Below, piece after piece: positions 15,697 through 25,467 of a stretch of 55,691 nucleotides of DNA. The position numbers and the translations under genes were made by a program. The first letter of the stretch is position 1. Each line of letters opens with the position of its first letter. Source of the DNA: Kalymmatonema hyalinum WJT4-NPBG1 (GTDB lineage: Bacteria; Cyanobacteriota; Cyanobacteriia; Cyanobacteriales; Nostocaceae); the NCBI GenBank assembly GCA_019359075.1, contig JAHHIB010000059.1, forward strand, positions 1-55,691, read 5' to 3'. Under the pieces are notes generated by a model. It was given only the letters and a program-made list of their open reading frames with translations. It searched no databases and had not been told where the DNA came from.

Positions 15697-16362
15697 CTAG
15701 GCTGTGGGTGTCTGCGCCATTGTTGCCGCCATGCGAGACTTTAACGCTTCAATGACCTCCGGTGTAGCCTCAGTCGTTTGCCACGCTGGACGTGCTATTA
15801 GGCGATCGCACCAAGCACTCAATTTTGGATAATCGCTCAAGGACACACCTCCTCTGGGCAACCAGGGTACTATAGTTCCAGCCACAACCTCGGCTAAAGT
15901 TAGGCTTTGACTGCCAAAGTAAGGGCGTTCATCTAATAAATTCTCAAAAAACTTCAGTACCGTTGACGCTTTCTGCTTTGCCTGTTCGATTTTTTCTGGA
16001 TTTGCGACTGGTAAGCCTAACATCACCGGAAACAGTGGAACAGTGGCAGGCAACAACTCATTCACACTTACCAGTTGCACCATTCGGGCGATCGCCAAAT
16101 CCTTGGCATCAGTTGGCAACATCGCAGGCTTGGGGTACTTCTTCTCTAAATAATCTAAAATTGCCAAAGACTCTACTATATTAAAACCGTCGTCTACCAA
16201 AACTGGAATGTGGTGAAAGGGGTTGAGCGCCAGAAATTCTGGTTGAAACTGTGCGCCATCCAGTTTCACTTCCACCAATTCAAACTCAAGTTCTTTCTCC
16301 AGCAGAGTAATCCAGACACGGCGAGAATTTGGAGAAATTGGCTCGTGATACAACTTCAACAT
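15697..16362 (-). CDS. Glutathione S-transferase family protein
   Basis: The 221-residue cytosolic protein has an N-terminal thioredoxin-like domain (LYHEPISPNSRRVWITLLEK, with Ser near residue 11 as candidate thiolate-activating residue; HIPVLVDDG cis-Pro loop near 52-60; ESLAILDYL glutathione-binding Glu-Ser) and an all-helical C-terminal domain. Its role would be conjugation or reduction with glutathione in detoxification. The substrate cannot be predicted. It is divergently transcribed from rsmG. Confidence 0.9.
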   Translation of the reverse strand: MLKLYHEPISPNSRRVWITLLEKELEFELVEVKLDGAQFQPEFLALNPFHHIPVLVDDGFNIVESLAILDYLEKKYPKPAMLPTDAKDLAIARMVQLVSVNELLPATVPLFPVMLGLPVANPEKIEQAKQKASTVLKFFENLLDERPYFGSQSLTLAEVVAGTIVPWLPRGGVSLSDYPKLSAWCDRLIARPAWQTTEATPEVIEALKSRMAATMAQTPTA

Positions 16363-16479
16363 GGGAAAAACTTACAGTTTTATAAATACGGTAAGCATTG
16401 TCACCCTATACCCTACACTCAATAGAATTGCTCTCACAATAAAGAAAGAAAACTTGCGATACAATCCAAAGCGATTTGT

Positions 16480-17259
16480 GTGACTGTAAACAACTTAAAA
16501 CTGCCTTCTTTGTCTGAGGTGGCAAATATTTGGCAGCAAACTCTCCATTGGACTCCCACTGTCCAACAGCAGGTGCAATTCCAACAGCTTTACGAATTCA
16601 TCCTAGAAGGTAACCGCCAGTTTAACCTAACTCGCATTACCGACCCCCAAGAGTTTTGGGAAAAACATCTTTGGGATTCTCTACGAGGAATTGCCCCCCT
16701 GTTGAGAGATGGGGGAGATGAGAATGTTATTTCTGCGCCAACTCTCCTGAGTTCCCTATCTTTTATAGATATCGGTACCGGCGCAGGTTTTCCTGGAATT
16801 CCAGTTGCAATTACTGTAGCTAATTCTACTGTCACTCTGCTTGATTCTACACAGAAAAAAATGACGTTTGTTGAAAAACTCAGGGCTGCGCTTGACCTGA
16901 CCAATGTTAAAACTCTCACTGGCAGATCTGAAGAAGTCGGTCAGCAACCTCAGCACCGACAAACTTATGATGTTGCCCTCATTCGCGCTGTTGGGACAGC
17001 CTCTGTCTGTGCAGAATATGCCTTGCCATTGCTTAAGCAAGGTGGTTTAGCCGTAATCTACCGGGGCAATTGGACACAAGAAGAAACAAAAGCGCTGGAA
17101 AATGCCGTTAATCAGTTGGGTGGTGTCATTGAATCAATTGAAAAATTTACAACTCCCTTAACTGATAGCATCCGTCACTGCCTTTACTTGCGTAAAGTAG
17201 CAACCACACCAGTTGAGTTTCCCCGTCCTGTTGGTGTACCCACCCAAAAGCCGCTTTAG
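16480..17259 (+). CDS. rsmG: 16S rRNA (guanine-527-N7)-methyltransferase
   Basis: SAM-dependent methylation of G527 of 16S rRNA. The 259-residue protein shows the family N-terminus (FNLTRITDPQEFWEKHLWDS), SAM motif I FIDIGTGAGFPGIPVAI, LLDSTQKKMTFVEKL, and the RAVG loop (ALIRAVGTASV). The start is GTG 16480. Residues ~72-86 (RDGGDENVISAPTLL) are an unusual insert before SAM motif I and may be repeat-derived. The gene stands alone. Confidence 0.93.
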   Translation: MTVNNLKLPSLSEVANIWQQTLHWTPTVQQQVQFQQLYEFILEGNRQFNLTRITDPQEFWEKHLWDSLRGIAPLLRDGGDENVISAPTLLSSLSFIDIGTGAGFPGIPVAITVANSTVTLLDSTQKKMTFVEKLRAALDLTNVKTLTGRSEEVGQQPQHRQTYDVALIRAVGTASVCAEYALPLLKQGGLAVIYRGNWTQEETKALENAVNQLGGVIESIEKFTTPLTDSIRHCLYLRKVATTPVEFPRPVGVPTQKPL

Positions 17260-17361
17260 GAGCGATAAGCGTTTAGGAGCGAGATTAGGGAGATGGCACA
17301 GATAAGGGAGATATTGTCTGCCCCTACTTCCCCATCTCCCCCTACTTTCCTACTCCCCTTG

Positions 17362-18105
17362 TCACGCAGCTTTACTCGCTGCTGCAAACCGCTTATTAAT
17401 CTCATCCCAGTTCAAGACATTCCACCAAGCATCCAAGTAATCGGCGCGGCGGTTCTGGTACTTGAGGTAATATGCGTGTTCCCACACGTCATTGCCCATA
17501 ATTGGGTAGCTGCCTTCGCTGAGGGGACTATCCTGATTGGCTGTACTTGTCACCGCAAGCTTGCCATCTTTGGTGCGGACTAGCCAAGCCCAACCACTCC
17601 CAAAACGACTTGCACCAGCTTCGTTAAACTGCTTTTTGAATGCAGCAAAATTGCCGAAGTTTTGATTAATGGCGGATGCGATCGCCCCTGTTGGTTCTCC
17701 ACCACCCTTCGGCTTCATAATTCTCCAAAACATCGAGTGGTTCACGTGTCCACCACCGTTATTGCGTACAGTTCTGCGAATATCTTCTGGTACGCTGTTG
17801 AGGTCACGCAGTAGTTGTTCAACAGTTCTGTTTTTCAGTTCTGGATGTTTATCTAATGCTGCATTTAAGTTTTTTACATAAGTAGCATGGTGTTTATCGT
17901 GATGAAACCGCATTGTTGCGGCATCGATGTGTGGTTCCAGCGCTTCGTAGGGATAGGGTAACGCTGGTAGCTGGATAGCCCCTGTTTTACCTGGACTTGG
18001 TTTGTTTTGGCTTGGCGCATTCTGTGCCAAGGCACAAGCATCTAAGGTAAAAGCACTTGCACTAGCTCCGAGTAACAATAAGAAATGACGACGATTAATA
18101 GCCAT
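17362..18105 (-). CDS. Exported Fe/Mn superoxide dismutase
   Basis: Converts superoxide to H2O2 and O2. Residues 1-28 are a twin-arginine signal ([10 protein letters not shown] at 4-13), probably cut after CALA; a lipobox-like LDAC is a poor match. The mature part has the SOD metal ligands in [23 protein letters not shown] and [15 protein letters not shown], and the C-terminal [33 protein letters not shown] is Mn-type. Tat export implies folding with metal in the cytosol, then action in the periplasm or thylakoid lumen. 247 residues. Monocistronic. Confidence 0.92.
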   Translation of the reverse strand: MAINRRHFLLLLGASASAFTLDACALAQNAPSQNKPSPGKTGAIQLPALPYPYEALEPHIDAATMRFHHDKHHATYVKNLNAALDKHPELKNRTVEQLLRDLNSVPEDIRRTVRNNGGGHVNHSMFWRIMKPKGGGEPTGAIASAINQNFGNFAAFKKQFNEAGASRFGSGWAWLVRTKDGKLAVTSTANQDSPLSEGSYPIMGNDVWEHAYYLKYQNRRADYLDAWWNVLNWDEINKRFAAASKAA

Positions 18106-18494
18106 AATAGTGATTGCAGCCCAATAATTCTAATTTCAGTTGTTATTTTCTGGAATTTAGACCAATTGTTTATCGATTTTTGATTTTAACCATAGATGGA
18201 CACAGACAAGTGTAAATTATTTATAAATACTTTTTTATAGTATTAATATTTATACGTATGCTTGCTAGATAAAACGGAAAAAGACACAGCAAGCGCAAGT
18301 TGTCTGCCTAATTTTTTGAAAATCTTCCTGGAACTGTTTGGTTTAAAATGTTGCAAAGTGTAGATTCAACAAGAAGCTCAATATAATATAAGCTTTCGGT
18401 TGACGAAAAGTTTTTTGAGTTAATGCGTCAAAAAATTATGAATGATTAAAAAAGCTTCATCATTCATAATTGATAGTTCACAATTTATACAACA
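18106..18494. other. AT-rich intergenic region with an inverted repeat
   Basis: No gene seen. An inverted repeat (AATTATGAATGA near 18433 and TCATTCATAATT near 18460) lies just downstream of the aldo/keto reductase gene and may act as its terminator. The rest should contain the SOD promoter; I cannot assign -35/-10 elements with confidence. Confidence 0.4.
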
Positions 18495-19679
18495 CTAACT
18501 TTGCGACAAGCGCTGTACCTCTTTACCCGCCAACATCTGATGTGCTTCTGTAAGGAGGCGGGGAATTGTTTCAGCATGAGGACTGCGGCTGAGGCATTGC
18601 CGCAAATCTAGTTTATCTATTTTGTCTGCTTTGTTACCAGGAAACCAATGACCAGCATTGCCAAGCATGTTGTAGCGCGTTTTGGCGTACTCTAACAGAT
18701 CGTAGGCGATCGCCAAATTCCTTAACCATAAAATCGCTCGAATATTGATTTGACCTGGAGTTTCCTCAATAGTTGGTAAATTCAGCTGCCAAGTTTTCAC
18801 CCAGTCTTCCCCTAAGGTAGCAATAGCTTCTTCCTCTAGCCGTGCCAAAATTGGTGGCAAAATTTCGGATGTATTATCCAGCAAATCTAAAGTTTTCAGG
18901 TGTTCGTCAAAATCTTGGGGTTTTGCAGCCCCTACACTTAAGGTATGTACCTGAGAGTGACTTAGACAAAACAAATCATTAAACACCATTGGACTCAAAG
19001 GAGTGCAAAGATTCACTAATTTTTGTGGTGGTTTATACAACATTCCCCCTTTGTCGGATGGGCTAATAATAAATACGCCCATATCTTGGCGATTTGCTGC
19101 TTCAATTGCAGCCCAATTGACTTGATTTATGTAGTACCAATGCAAATTGACGTAATCAAATTGGTTAGTATCAATAGTTTGGATAATGATATCTGTTGGT
19201 CCATGCGTGGAAAAACCGATAAACCTGACTTTTCCTTGTGCCTGAAGTTTTTTTGCTACTTCTAAACAGCCACCAGGACGGATACTGTAGTTTAATAACT
19301 CAGCATTGTTGATGCCATGTATTGCTAGCAAGTCAACATAATCTAGCCGCAGATTTCGCAGTGACTTTTCAAAGTCACGCTGAAATGCTTTTGCATCTGC
19401 CATCGGACTGACTTTAGTTTGAACAATTAACTGTTCACGGGGGAATGTTGGCAAAATTCTCCCCAACTGCATTTCGGAACTCCCATAACCACGGGCAGTT
19501 TCAATGTGATTAATTCCTAATTCGACTGCGCGTCGAATAGTTGCTTCTAGATTTTGCTGGTTATCACGGGGTATTTGCCATTGTGGAACATCCTGCCATT
19601 TATGCTGGTATCTCATGCCACCGCAGGAAAACACTGGCATTTTTAATTCTGTGCGTCCAAATCGTCTGTATAACATCAT
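18495..19679 (-). CDS. Aldo/keto reductase family protein
   Basis: The 394-residue protein is an NADPH-dependent (alpha/beta)8-barrel oxidoreductase. The N-terminus (RRFGRTELKMPVFSCGGMR) and HIETARGYGSSEMQLG are family signatures, with the catalytic Tyr in ARGYG; Glu stands where Asp is usual. A Lys in IVQTKVSP and His in LLAIHGIN complete the tetrad. The C-terminal ~100 residues extend beyond the barrel, as in the Fe-S-containing AKR subgroup, but I see no CxxCxxC cluster motif. Physiological substrate unknown. Confidence 0.88.
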   Translation of the reverse strand: MMLYRRFGRTELKMPVFSCGGMRYQHKWQDVPQWQIPRDNQQNLEATIRRAVELGINHIETARGYGSSEMQLGRILPTFPREQLIVQTKVSPMADAKAFQRDFEKSLRNLRLDYVDLLAIHGINNAELLNYSIRPGGCLEVAKKLQAQGKVRFIGFSTHGPTDIIIQTIDTNQFDYVNLHWYYINQVNWAAIEAANRQDMGVFIISPSDKGGMLYKPPQKLVNLCTPLSPMVFNDLFCLSHSQVHTLSVGAAKPQDFDEHLKTLDLLDNTSEILPPILARLEEEAIATLGEDWVKTWQLNLPTIEETPGQINIRAILWLRNLAIAYDLLEYAKTRYNMLGNAGHWFPGNKADKIDKLDLRQCLSRSPHAETIPRLLTEAHQMLAGKEVQRLSQS

Positions 19680-19820
19680 TGGATTTTGGATCTCTCCCCA
19701 ATCTAAAATCTGAAATCAACAGCCCCCAATGCCTTCTTGGGATAGCAAATACTATATAAGTAACAAAAAATTACATTCAGATTCAAAGAATGGCTAGCGT
19801 CACGCTAATATATTTGATGA

Positions 19821-20018
19821 AAATTAATTTCATCAGAGGTAGCAAATAAAGATAACAGTCAACCTCAATTAAAAACAGCCACCGCTACACTGACCTCAAT
19901 GGGTGTGATCGAGGTTGCCCAAGCTGATTTGGGTGAAGACAGCATTCATGTAACGGTACTTTACCATCTTTACTTGTTACCAAACAAAGAAAAAAGCCTT
20001 TTTAAGCGTGAAAACTAG
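19821..20018 (+). pseudogene. Start-less ORF remnant in the 19680-20140 gap
   Basis: After two in-frame stops (19815-19820) the frame is open to TAG 20016-20018. It reads like protein (TATATLTSMGVIEVAQ then ADLGEDSIHVTVLYHLYLL) but has no start codon or ribosome binding site. It may be the end of a decayed gene. Not identified. The rest of this 460-bp gap shows no gene. Confidence 0.35.
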
Positions 20019-20140
20019 GAAAAATCTTTGTTTTAGCAAGCACACTCTAGATCAATCCGGAAAATCTGCTACTTATACGAAAAATAAAACGTTCCCATTG
20101 AAGACTTATTAGTGGAACGATAATGTCTTTGGAGGTATTG

Positions 20141-20380
20141 ATGCCACACTATTTAAGCAGTCAGCCAACAACTCAGTCTGTAAATATCCACTCCAAGGGT
20201 TCTACTGATGCCCATACCAATAATCTTATAGGGTTTTCTATTATTTCCTTTCCTGTTGTTCTCCTTTTAGGAATAATTACTTATAAAAAATATCGAGTTG
20301 CTGTTTTCCGCAGACAAGTTGCTAACCTCGAGAAATTATGGCTGATAAATGTTAAAAATAATACTTATAGACAAGATTAA
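20141..20380 (+). CDS. Small single-TM hypothetical protein
   Basis: The 79-residue protein starts at ATG 20141, with a strong GGAGG eight bases upstream; an ATG at 20123 in the same frame lies before this site and is less likely. It has a polar N-terminal third, one TM segment (residues about 33-53, FSIISFPVVLLLGIITY) and a basic cytosolic tail (KKYRVAVFRRQ). Function unknown. Convergent with rpiA. Confidence 0.65.
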   Translation: MPHYLSSQPTTQSVNIHSKGSTDAHTNNLIGFSIISFPVVLLLGIITYKKYRVAVFRRQVANLEKLWLINVKNNTYRQD

Positions 20381-20445
20381 AGACAGAAGTTAACAGACTT
20401 GCTTTTGGTTTTTTACACTTAGGCACCCAGAACAAGATTTAACAC

Positions 20446-20481
20446 GGGCGTAAGGCATTGCCTCTCAGTATCCTTACGCCC
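20446..20481. terminator. Hairpin between convergent genes
   Basis: GGGCGTAAGG (20446-20455) and its exact complement CCTTACGCCC (20472-20481) form a 10-bp stem. It lies between the small TM protein and rpiA, which converge here. The flanking T run is weak, so it may be a dispersed hairpin acting as a terminator. Confidence 0.45.
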
Positions 20482-20494
20482 TTACTTCAAATAA

Positions 20495-21211
20495 CTACAA
20501 TTCCCGGACTACAGGTTGACCATCTTTGACTTCGCCAACTAACACCACATCTGTACAGTTGACGAAAATACCGTTTTCCAAAACACCAGGAATATTATTG
20601 AGTGTTTTTTCTAGATTTACTGGGTCATCAATATTGTCAAATTTGACATCTATAACCATGTTGCCTTGGTCGGTGATTACTGGACCAGCTTTTTTCACGC
20701 CCATACGCAGTTCTGGTTTGCCACCAAGTTTTTCAATTGCCCGCGTTACAGGCGTGACTGCCATTGGTATCACTTCTACTGGAACGGCAAAAACAGAACC
20801 GAGCCGATCAACTAATTTGGCACCATCCACGACTACAATGAATCGATTTGCTAGGTAATCTACGACTTTTTCGCGGGTATGTGCGGCACCACCACCTTTA
20901 ATCAAATTCTTTTGCGGATCAACTTCATCCGCGCCATCAATTGCAATATCAATGTGATCAATAGCGTCTAGGGTGGTGAGTGGGATGCCGTACTGCTTCG
21001 CCAGCACTTCTGCTTGAAACGAAGTGGGGACACCAACGATATCTTTCAACTCGCCTGATTTAAGGCGATCGCCTATAAACTGAATTGCGTATGCTGTTGT
21101 TGACCCCGTACCCAAACCGACAATAGAACCTGATTGTACCAAGGCGGCGGCGGCTTTGCCGACTTCTTGCTTACTCAACTTTACGGGATCTGCTGCTGCG
21201 GTCATTCCCAA
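20495..21211 (-). CDS. rpiA: Ribose-5-phosphate isomerase A
   Basis: Interconverts ribose-5-phosphate and ribulose-5-phosphate in the Calvin cycle and pentose phosphate pathway. The 238-residue protein has the phosphate loop [31 protein letters not shown] with catalytic Asp/Glu, and [10 protein letters not shown]-terminal residues 1-12 are slightly longer than the E. coli enzyme. Convergent with the small TM gene at 20141. Confidence 0.96.
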   Translation of the reverse strand: MGMTAAADPVKLSKQEVGKAAAALVQSGSIVGLGTGSTTAYAIQFIGDRLKSGELKDIVGVPTSFQAEVLAKQYGIPLTTLDAIDHIDIAIDGADEVDPQKNLIKGGGAAHTREKVVDYLANRFIVVVDGAKLVDRLGSVFAVPVEVIPMAVTPVTRAIEKLGGKPELRMGVKKAGPVITDQGNMVIDVKFDNIDDPVNLEKTLNNIPGVLENGIFVNCTDVVLVGEVKDGQPVVREL

Positions 21212-21393
21212 AGCTCCTCAAAAACTTACTATAGAACATAGTAGTGGGCAGATGACACCGCCTGAAACTAATAGCCCATTTATGTCAATCAATAGCTGAC
21301 GGAAATTTGATTTTTGCAGTAGAAAGTGCTTGATTATGGTCAAGAAGTACTTTTGTTAATCTTAATCGCCAATTCCAAGAATGACGTACACAG

Positions 21394-22086
21394 TCATTTT
21401 TCAAACTTCTTAATAATGGACTGCGCTACTTTCTGATGAGGAATAATGAATTTTCTCCCTTCAGAATCCATAATTTTGACTGACCTCCAGCCAATTTCAA
21501 AAACTTCACCTACGACATTCTCAATAGAGATGTAATCACCTTCATCAAATGGACGAGCCAGCAAAATTATGATACCTGAAAAAATGTTGCTTAGTGTGTC
21601 TTGAAGCGCTAAACCAACAGCAAGTGTTCCCACACCTAAAGAAATTGAAATCCCAGCAACATCTATTCCCCAAACAATTGCAAGAACAATTAAAAATCCA
21701 ATAACAATCAAAGCTCCTCGGCACAATTCTACTGCAACCCTAGGAACGCGACCACGCCAAGAATTACGGCTTGCAGAAAGAAAAAGAATTTCATCAACTA
21801 ATGATAAGCCAGTGTTAATAATTGCTATCCATAATAAAGTATTAATAATTTTTGATAATAAAAAAAAGGAAGACCAGACTTTAGAAACTAAAATACTTAG
21901 AGACAGTAAAGGAATTAACCAGTTACGAATAATCCTAAAAGTATCACTCAAACTTAAACCATGATATTCACACAAATCTTCAAGCTCAGCGCTAACTACA
22001 GTTGCCATCATTTGTCCAATAACAAGATAAACTCCTGGGAAAAATATATTGTTTCTCAAATTATGATTTAAAATATTTTCTAGCAT
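21394..22086 (-). CDS. Small MscS-type mechanosensitive channel
   Basis: 230 residues. About four hydrophobic segments precede the MscS pore helix (GVGTLAVGLALQDTLSNIFSGI) and the beta domain (PFDEGDYISIENVVGEVFEIGWRSVKI...IPHQKV). The protein stops directly after the beta domain, so the C-terminal alpha/beta part of the MscS vestibule is missing. Its first 26 bases overlap the end of the Cache-sensor gene, so the two are translationally coupled and may form a ligand- or tension-responsive membrane unit. Confidence 0.85.
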   Translation of the reverse strand: MLENILNHNLRNNIFFPGVYLVIGQMMATVVSAELEDLCEYHGLSLSDTFRIIRNWLIPLLSLSILVSKVWSSFFLLSKIINTLLWIAIINTGLSLVDEILFLSASRNSWRGRVPRVAVELCRGALIVIGFLIVLAIVWGIDVAGISISLGVGTLAVGLALQDTLSNIFSGIIILLARPFDEGDYISIENVVGEVFEIGWRSVKIMDSEGRKFIIPHQKVAQSIIKKFEK

Positions 22087-23368
22087 TTTTTATAAATAAA
22101 TTTGCGGTCAAATTTGCAATGATTATACCAAAAACACCAAGTATCATTACTGCACCAGTAACAATGCGAACAAAATCATAAGTCGGCTGGTACGCTTCAT
22201 CAGCACTAATTTCTGCAATTAACACCCAAGAAAGACCAGGCACATTCAAAGGCATATAAGCCGACAAAGACTCAACTTTTCTATAATTCAAAACATTTGT
22301 TATCCCTTGTTTCCCCTTCAAAGCTTCATCAACAACTAACGTGCGAACTTGTTGCCAAAGAATACTAGTTCCTTGTCGGCGCATTTGTTCTAATAGCCTC
22401 CAATTACCTAAACGTGATTGCAATGATAAAAACGATTCAGGATCTTCTAGTAAGAATCGTGAGTCTGATCGCATTAAATAATCACTACCAACAAGATAAG
22501 TTTCTCCCGTCTTTCCTAAACCGCAATTTTGCCACTTGCGTCCATAAGTCATAATGTCATTAATTCGCTCTTTTGAAAACCGATAAGTCACAAATCCAAT
22601 GTTGATGCCTTTCTCAAACACTGGAGAAATCATAAAGGCAGAAGGTTGCCCTAATGCGGGATAATAAGGTTCAAAATCAACAATCTCTGCCTGAGACTTT
22701 ACTTTTGAAGCCTGAAGAAAAGCAATGTGTTTAGCAAATGCCGAATCCTTATAAACTCCATTAAACAGATTGGTTCCTAAAGCCGCCTCTGGATAAAGAG
22801 AATAAACAATGTCCCCGTTCTCATTAATTAAATATAAATTTGTGTAGTCAAACGCTTCAGCAATAGACTCTAATGTTGTTTGCCAAGACAAATACAAAGA
22901 ATTATAATTAGTTTTATTTAATAAAGGCATTTTTAATAAATACTGATATTGCAGCATCAAAGCAGTTTCATCAGTTGGAATGAAGCTTTCTGCTGTTAGT
23001 TCTCGTGCTAAGCCAGTTTTTAATTTTGGAATAAAAGAGTCTTTGTAAAAATTAGCAACTTTTTCTGACACAGCAGTAGAAGAATTTAAAGCTTTTAATT
23101 CTAAAAATGCCTTGTTAAAAGCCTTCAGTGCCTCCACAATTTGAGCGGTTTCTGACATGGCGATCGCCTGTTTTGTCAATGATGAAAAATAACTCTCTAC
23201 CCTGTCAGCCTTGGCATTACGTAAAGACACCAATTGCTCGTAAGTGCGCGTTTGTATTGCATCTCGACCCTGTGCAAAAGCAATTGCACCGACAACGAGT
23301 ACTGAAGATAATGACACAGAAAGCATTGCTAAGATAATCTGAGACTTCAGTGATAAATAGAATTTCAT
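22061..23368 (-). CDS. Cache-domain membrane protein without an output domain
   Basis: 435 residues: TM1 (about 10-31), a long extracytoplasmic region (32-395) with an N-terminal helical stretch and a double-Cache-like sensor (IAEAFDYTNLYLINENGDIVYSL; CGLGKTGETYLVGSDYLMRS; GLSWVLIAEIS), and TM2 (about 403-425), ending about ten residues later. Chemoreceptors, kinases and cyclases with this sensor continue into HAMP and catalytic domains; none follows here. Instead the MscS gene starts inside its last codons. Ligand unknown, possibly a small organic molecule. Confidence 0.8.
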   Translation of the reverse strand: MKFYLSLKSQIILAMLSVSLSSVLVVGAIAFAQGRDAIQTRTYEQLVSLRNAKADRVESYFSSLTKQAIAMSETAQIVEALKAFNKAFLELKALNSSTAVSEKVANFYKDSFIPKLKTGLARELTAESFIPTDETALMLQYQYLLKMPLLNKTNYNSLYLSWQTTLESIAEAFDYTNLYLINENGDIVYSLYPEAALGTNLFNGVYKDSAFAKHIAFLQASKVKSQAEIVDFEPYYPALGQPSAFMISPVFEKGINIGFVTYRFSKERINDIMTYGRKWQNCGLGKTGETYLVGSDYLMRSDSRFLLEDPESFLSLQSRLGNWRLLEQMRRQGTSILWQQVRTLVVDEALKGKQGITNVLNYRKVESLSAYMPLNVPGLSWVLIAEISADEAYQPTYDFVRIVTGAVMILGVFGIIIANLTANLFIKNARKYFKS

Positions 23369-23729
23369 TGTTTTTTCCTAGACTGGCAAATAACAATTCA
23401 AGAAGCGATTGCACTCGAAATACCGCCGTAAAAAAAGGCTTTTTTTGCCTTGATATCGATATTTAAATACAGTTTAATTGGGATGGAAGAGATACCCATC
23501 CCATTAGAAAATAGGCAGTAATCTAGTAAATTTAAAACTGCTATAGCAATCCTATTTGATTTGTGGAAATTACTTTTTCATGAACGGCGATCGCCTATCC
23601 CTCACGAAAGGCTTTCAGTGCATAGCGGCGTGTTAGGACAAGACTAGAACGCGAAGTAAATAAAGAAGAAAAGATTTCACGTTCGCGTAGCGTGCCCGTA
23701 GGGCTTATGATTTAGGATTGCTATATATG
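23369..23729. other. Intergenic region with a dispersed repeat
   Basis: No gene seen. Positions about 23680-23705 carry CGTTCGCGTAGCGTGCCCGT, the same core found inside the antitoxin gene at 3311-3330. A HIP1-like GGCGATCGCC is at 23586-23595. The promoter of the Cache/MscS pair should lie at the left end. Confidence 0.45.
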
Positions 23730-23987
23730 CTATGTGTTAAGAGTAGCCGTATGTGCTTTTTGCGTTAAGTCTTTGAGCTTGTTAGTTAGAGTTATAAGAA
23801 TCTTAGCTGTTTTGGCATCATCCTGAGTTACATCTTGTAATTGCGCTGTTAAATCATGAACTTTTTGAGTTTGAATTTCTAAAGCAGCGACGTCATTCGC
23901 ATTTGCTTCCAGGGCTTGATCAACTACGTCCAGCGCTTGATTGACGGCATCGGCTAAGGTGGAAACGGCGATGGAAGTTTGAGACAT
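23730..23987 (-). CDS. Small helical hypothetical protein
   Basis: 85 residues from ATG 23987 (MSQTSIAV...). The frame extends to 24056, but the extra residues look non-native. The product is almost wholly helical, with heptad spacing of Ala, Leu, Val (ADAVNQALDVVDQALEANA; VHDLTAQLQDV; LITLTNKLKDLTQKA), so it probably forms a coiled-coil bundle. No signal or TM segment. Function unknown. Confidence 0.6.
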   Translation of the reverse strand: MSQTSIAVSTLADAVNQALDVVDQALEANANDVAALEIQTQKVHDLTAQLQDVTQDDAKTAKILITLTNKLKDLTQKAHTATLNT

Positions 23988-24262
23988 AATAATTTCTTTG
24001 AAAGAACACCTGTCATTGTATGCGGTGCAGTAGATATTGATAACCGTAATTACCACAAGTGAAAAAAAAAATTACCATAGGTAGCAACGCTGGACACTAT
24101 GAGTGCAGATCAGCGATCAAATCACTATAAGTGTCTACGCAACATTACTAAACAGACATTCGTCACTATACAGACATACACATTTCTGGATACAGCTAAA
24201 TTAGAAATGGTGTTAACCTAAGTACCGCAGTTTTTTTTGTGGATTCACAGTAGCAGCTAAAA

Positions 24263-24955
24263 ATGGTTGTAATCATGCGTCAGCTTCTAGGTAGTCTTTC
24301 ATTGATAGCATTACTGCAATTTGTTCCCAACATAGTCCATGCCCAAGAAAAACCCAGTACTGAAAAACCATCCAATCCAATTGCAAAGGTCATTGCTGCT
24401 AAAGTGATGACGAACTACCCAGATGGAGAGTTTTATCCAGAACGTTTGCTGAGTCGGGCAGAATTAGCTTCTATTATGGTGAAGGCTTTTCAACTGGATA
24501 AACGACAAGCTGTCACGAAAGAAAATCTAAAAGTGACAGATGTCGCTGCTTCCAATCCAGCGTTTAAGGATATCCAGATAGTCTTAAAAACAGATATTAT
24601 GAAAGGCTATCGTGGAAATCTGTTTTTCCCCAACCAACGAGTCACCAGGGCTGAAGCTTTGGCTATTTTTGCCCAAGCATATGGAGTCTTTCAGTTTCCA
24701 GACGAGACTGTCAATGAAATTCTTGCCCCATATCCAGATGCAGCGTCTATTCCTGCTTGGGCAAAAAAAGCGATCGCCACAGTAACCAGTGAGGAATTTG
24801 TCAATACAGATGCCCAAGGCAATCTTTCCCCGCTACAACCGATGACTCGTGGGGATATGGCTGATGTGTTAAGTAAATATTTGCAAAGGCAACAGCCACA
24901 ACCCGAAACCCCAGCAGTCCCCGGTGGTAACAATAGTCCAGAATCTTCTCAGTAA
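24263..24955 (+). CDS. Exported S-layer homology (SLH) domain protein
   Basis: 230 residues (a second ATG at 24275 gives MRQLLGSL...). A signal peptide ends near VHAQE. Three SLH modules follow: AAKVMTNYPDGEFYPERLLSRAE..., KTDIMKGYRGNLFFPNQRVTRAE..., and VNTDAQGNLSPLQPMTRGDMADVL. A Gln/Pro-rich tail closes it. SLH domains bind pyruvylated secondary cell-wall polymer or peptidoglycan, so the protein probably decorates the periplasmic wall. Partner unknown. Confidence 0.85.
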   Translation: MVVIMRQLLGSLSLIALLQFVPNIVHAQEKPSTEKPSNPIAKVIAAKVMTNYPDGEFYPERLLSRAELASIMVKAFQLDKRQAVTKENLKVTDVAASNPAFKDIQIVLKTDIMKGYRGNLFFPNQRVTRAEALAIFAQAYGVFQFPDETVNEILAPYPDAASIPAWAKKAIATVTSEEFVNTDAQGNLSPLQPMTRGDMADVLSKYLQRQQPQPETPAVPGGNNSPESSQ

Positions 24956-25467
24956 TAAGGCACACACATTTTTTCTAGAACGGCAAAGTTTGCACTTGAC
25001 GGAAAACAAAAGTCACTTCTTGGTCATTGCTATTTTTTTGACATTTTCTCCCTGCTGCCGAAGCTCAAACAACTGCGTCTACTCGTCTTTTTCTAGTTGA
25101 TTTTACTAATTTAGTTTTTTGATATACTTTCACCGCTTGCGTAATACTTCGTAGGTGCAATCCTGATTTTTACTCTTACCATTAACGTGTTCCTGCTTCA
25201 ATATAGGTAAATAAATGCTAATTAATATGAAGCACCGCTTGACCCGTTTCATTAAAACGGGAAAAATTCGGCAGGCAGCTTTATTACTAATTAACGGCGT
25301 TTTAGGAAACTACTGTGACAGAAAAACCGCCTAAAAACCCAAATTTTGGTGACAAAACAAGTAATTTTAGTAATCGGTTTTCCCAATGCCGGATTTTTAC
25401 ACGTTTAGACCCAACCGAGCGTGGGAAAATCAAAAATACGAAAAACTAGAGAGGAAAACCCTACAAT
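24956..25467. other. Upstream region of dxs
   Basis: No strong gene. A 39-codon ORF (25215-25334) has no clear ribosome binding site. The sequence GACCCGTTTCATTAAAACGGG (25241-25261) can form a small hairpin in the dxs leader. The dxs promoter should lie here, but I cannot place it. Confidence 0.4.

Noticed and set aside
18034-18045. Lipoprotein processing site in the exported SOD
   Set aside because: LDAC has Asp at -2, which is unusual for a lipobox. Cleavage after CALA by signal peptidase I is more likely.
25215-25334. 39-codon ORF upstream of dxs
   Set aside because: No clear ribosome binding site and no recognisable sequence. Left as part of the leader.
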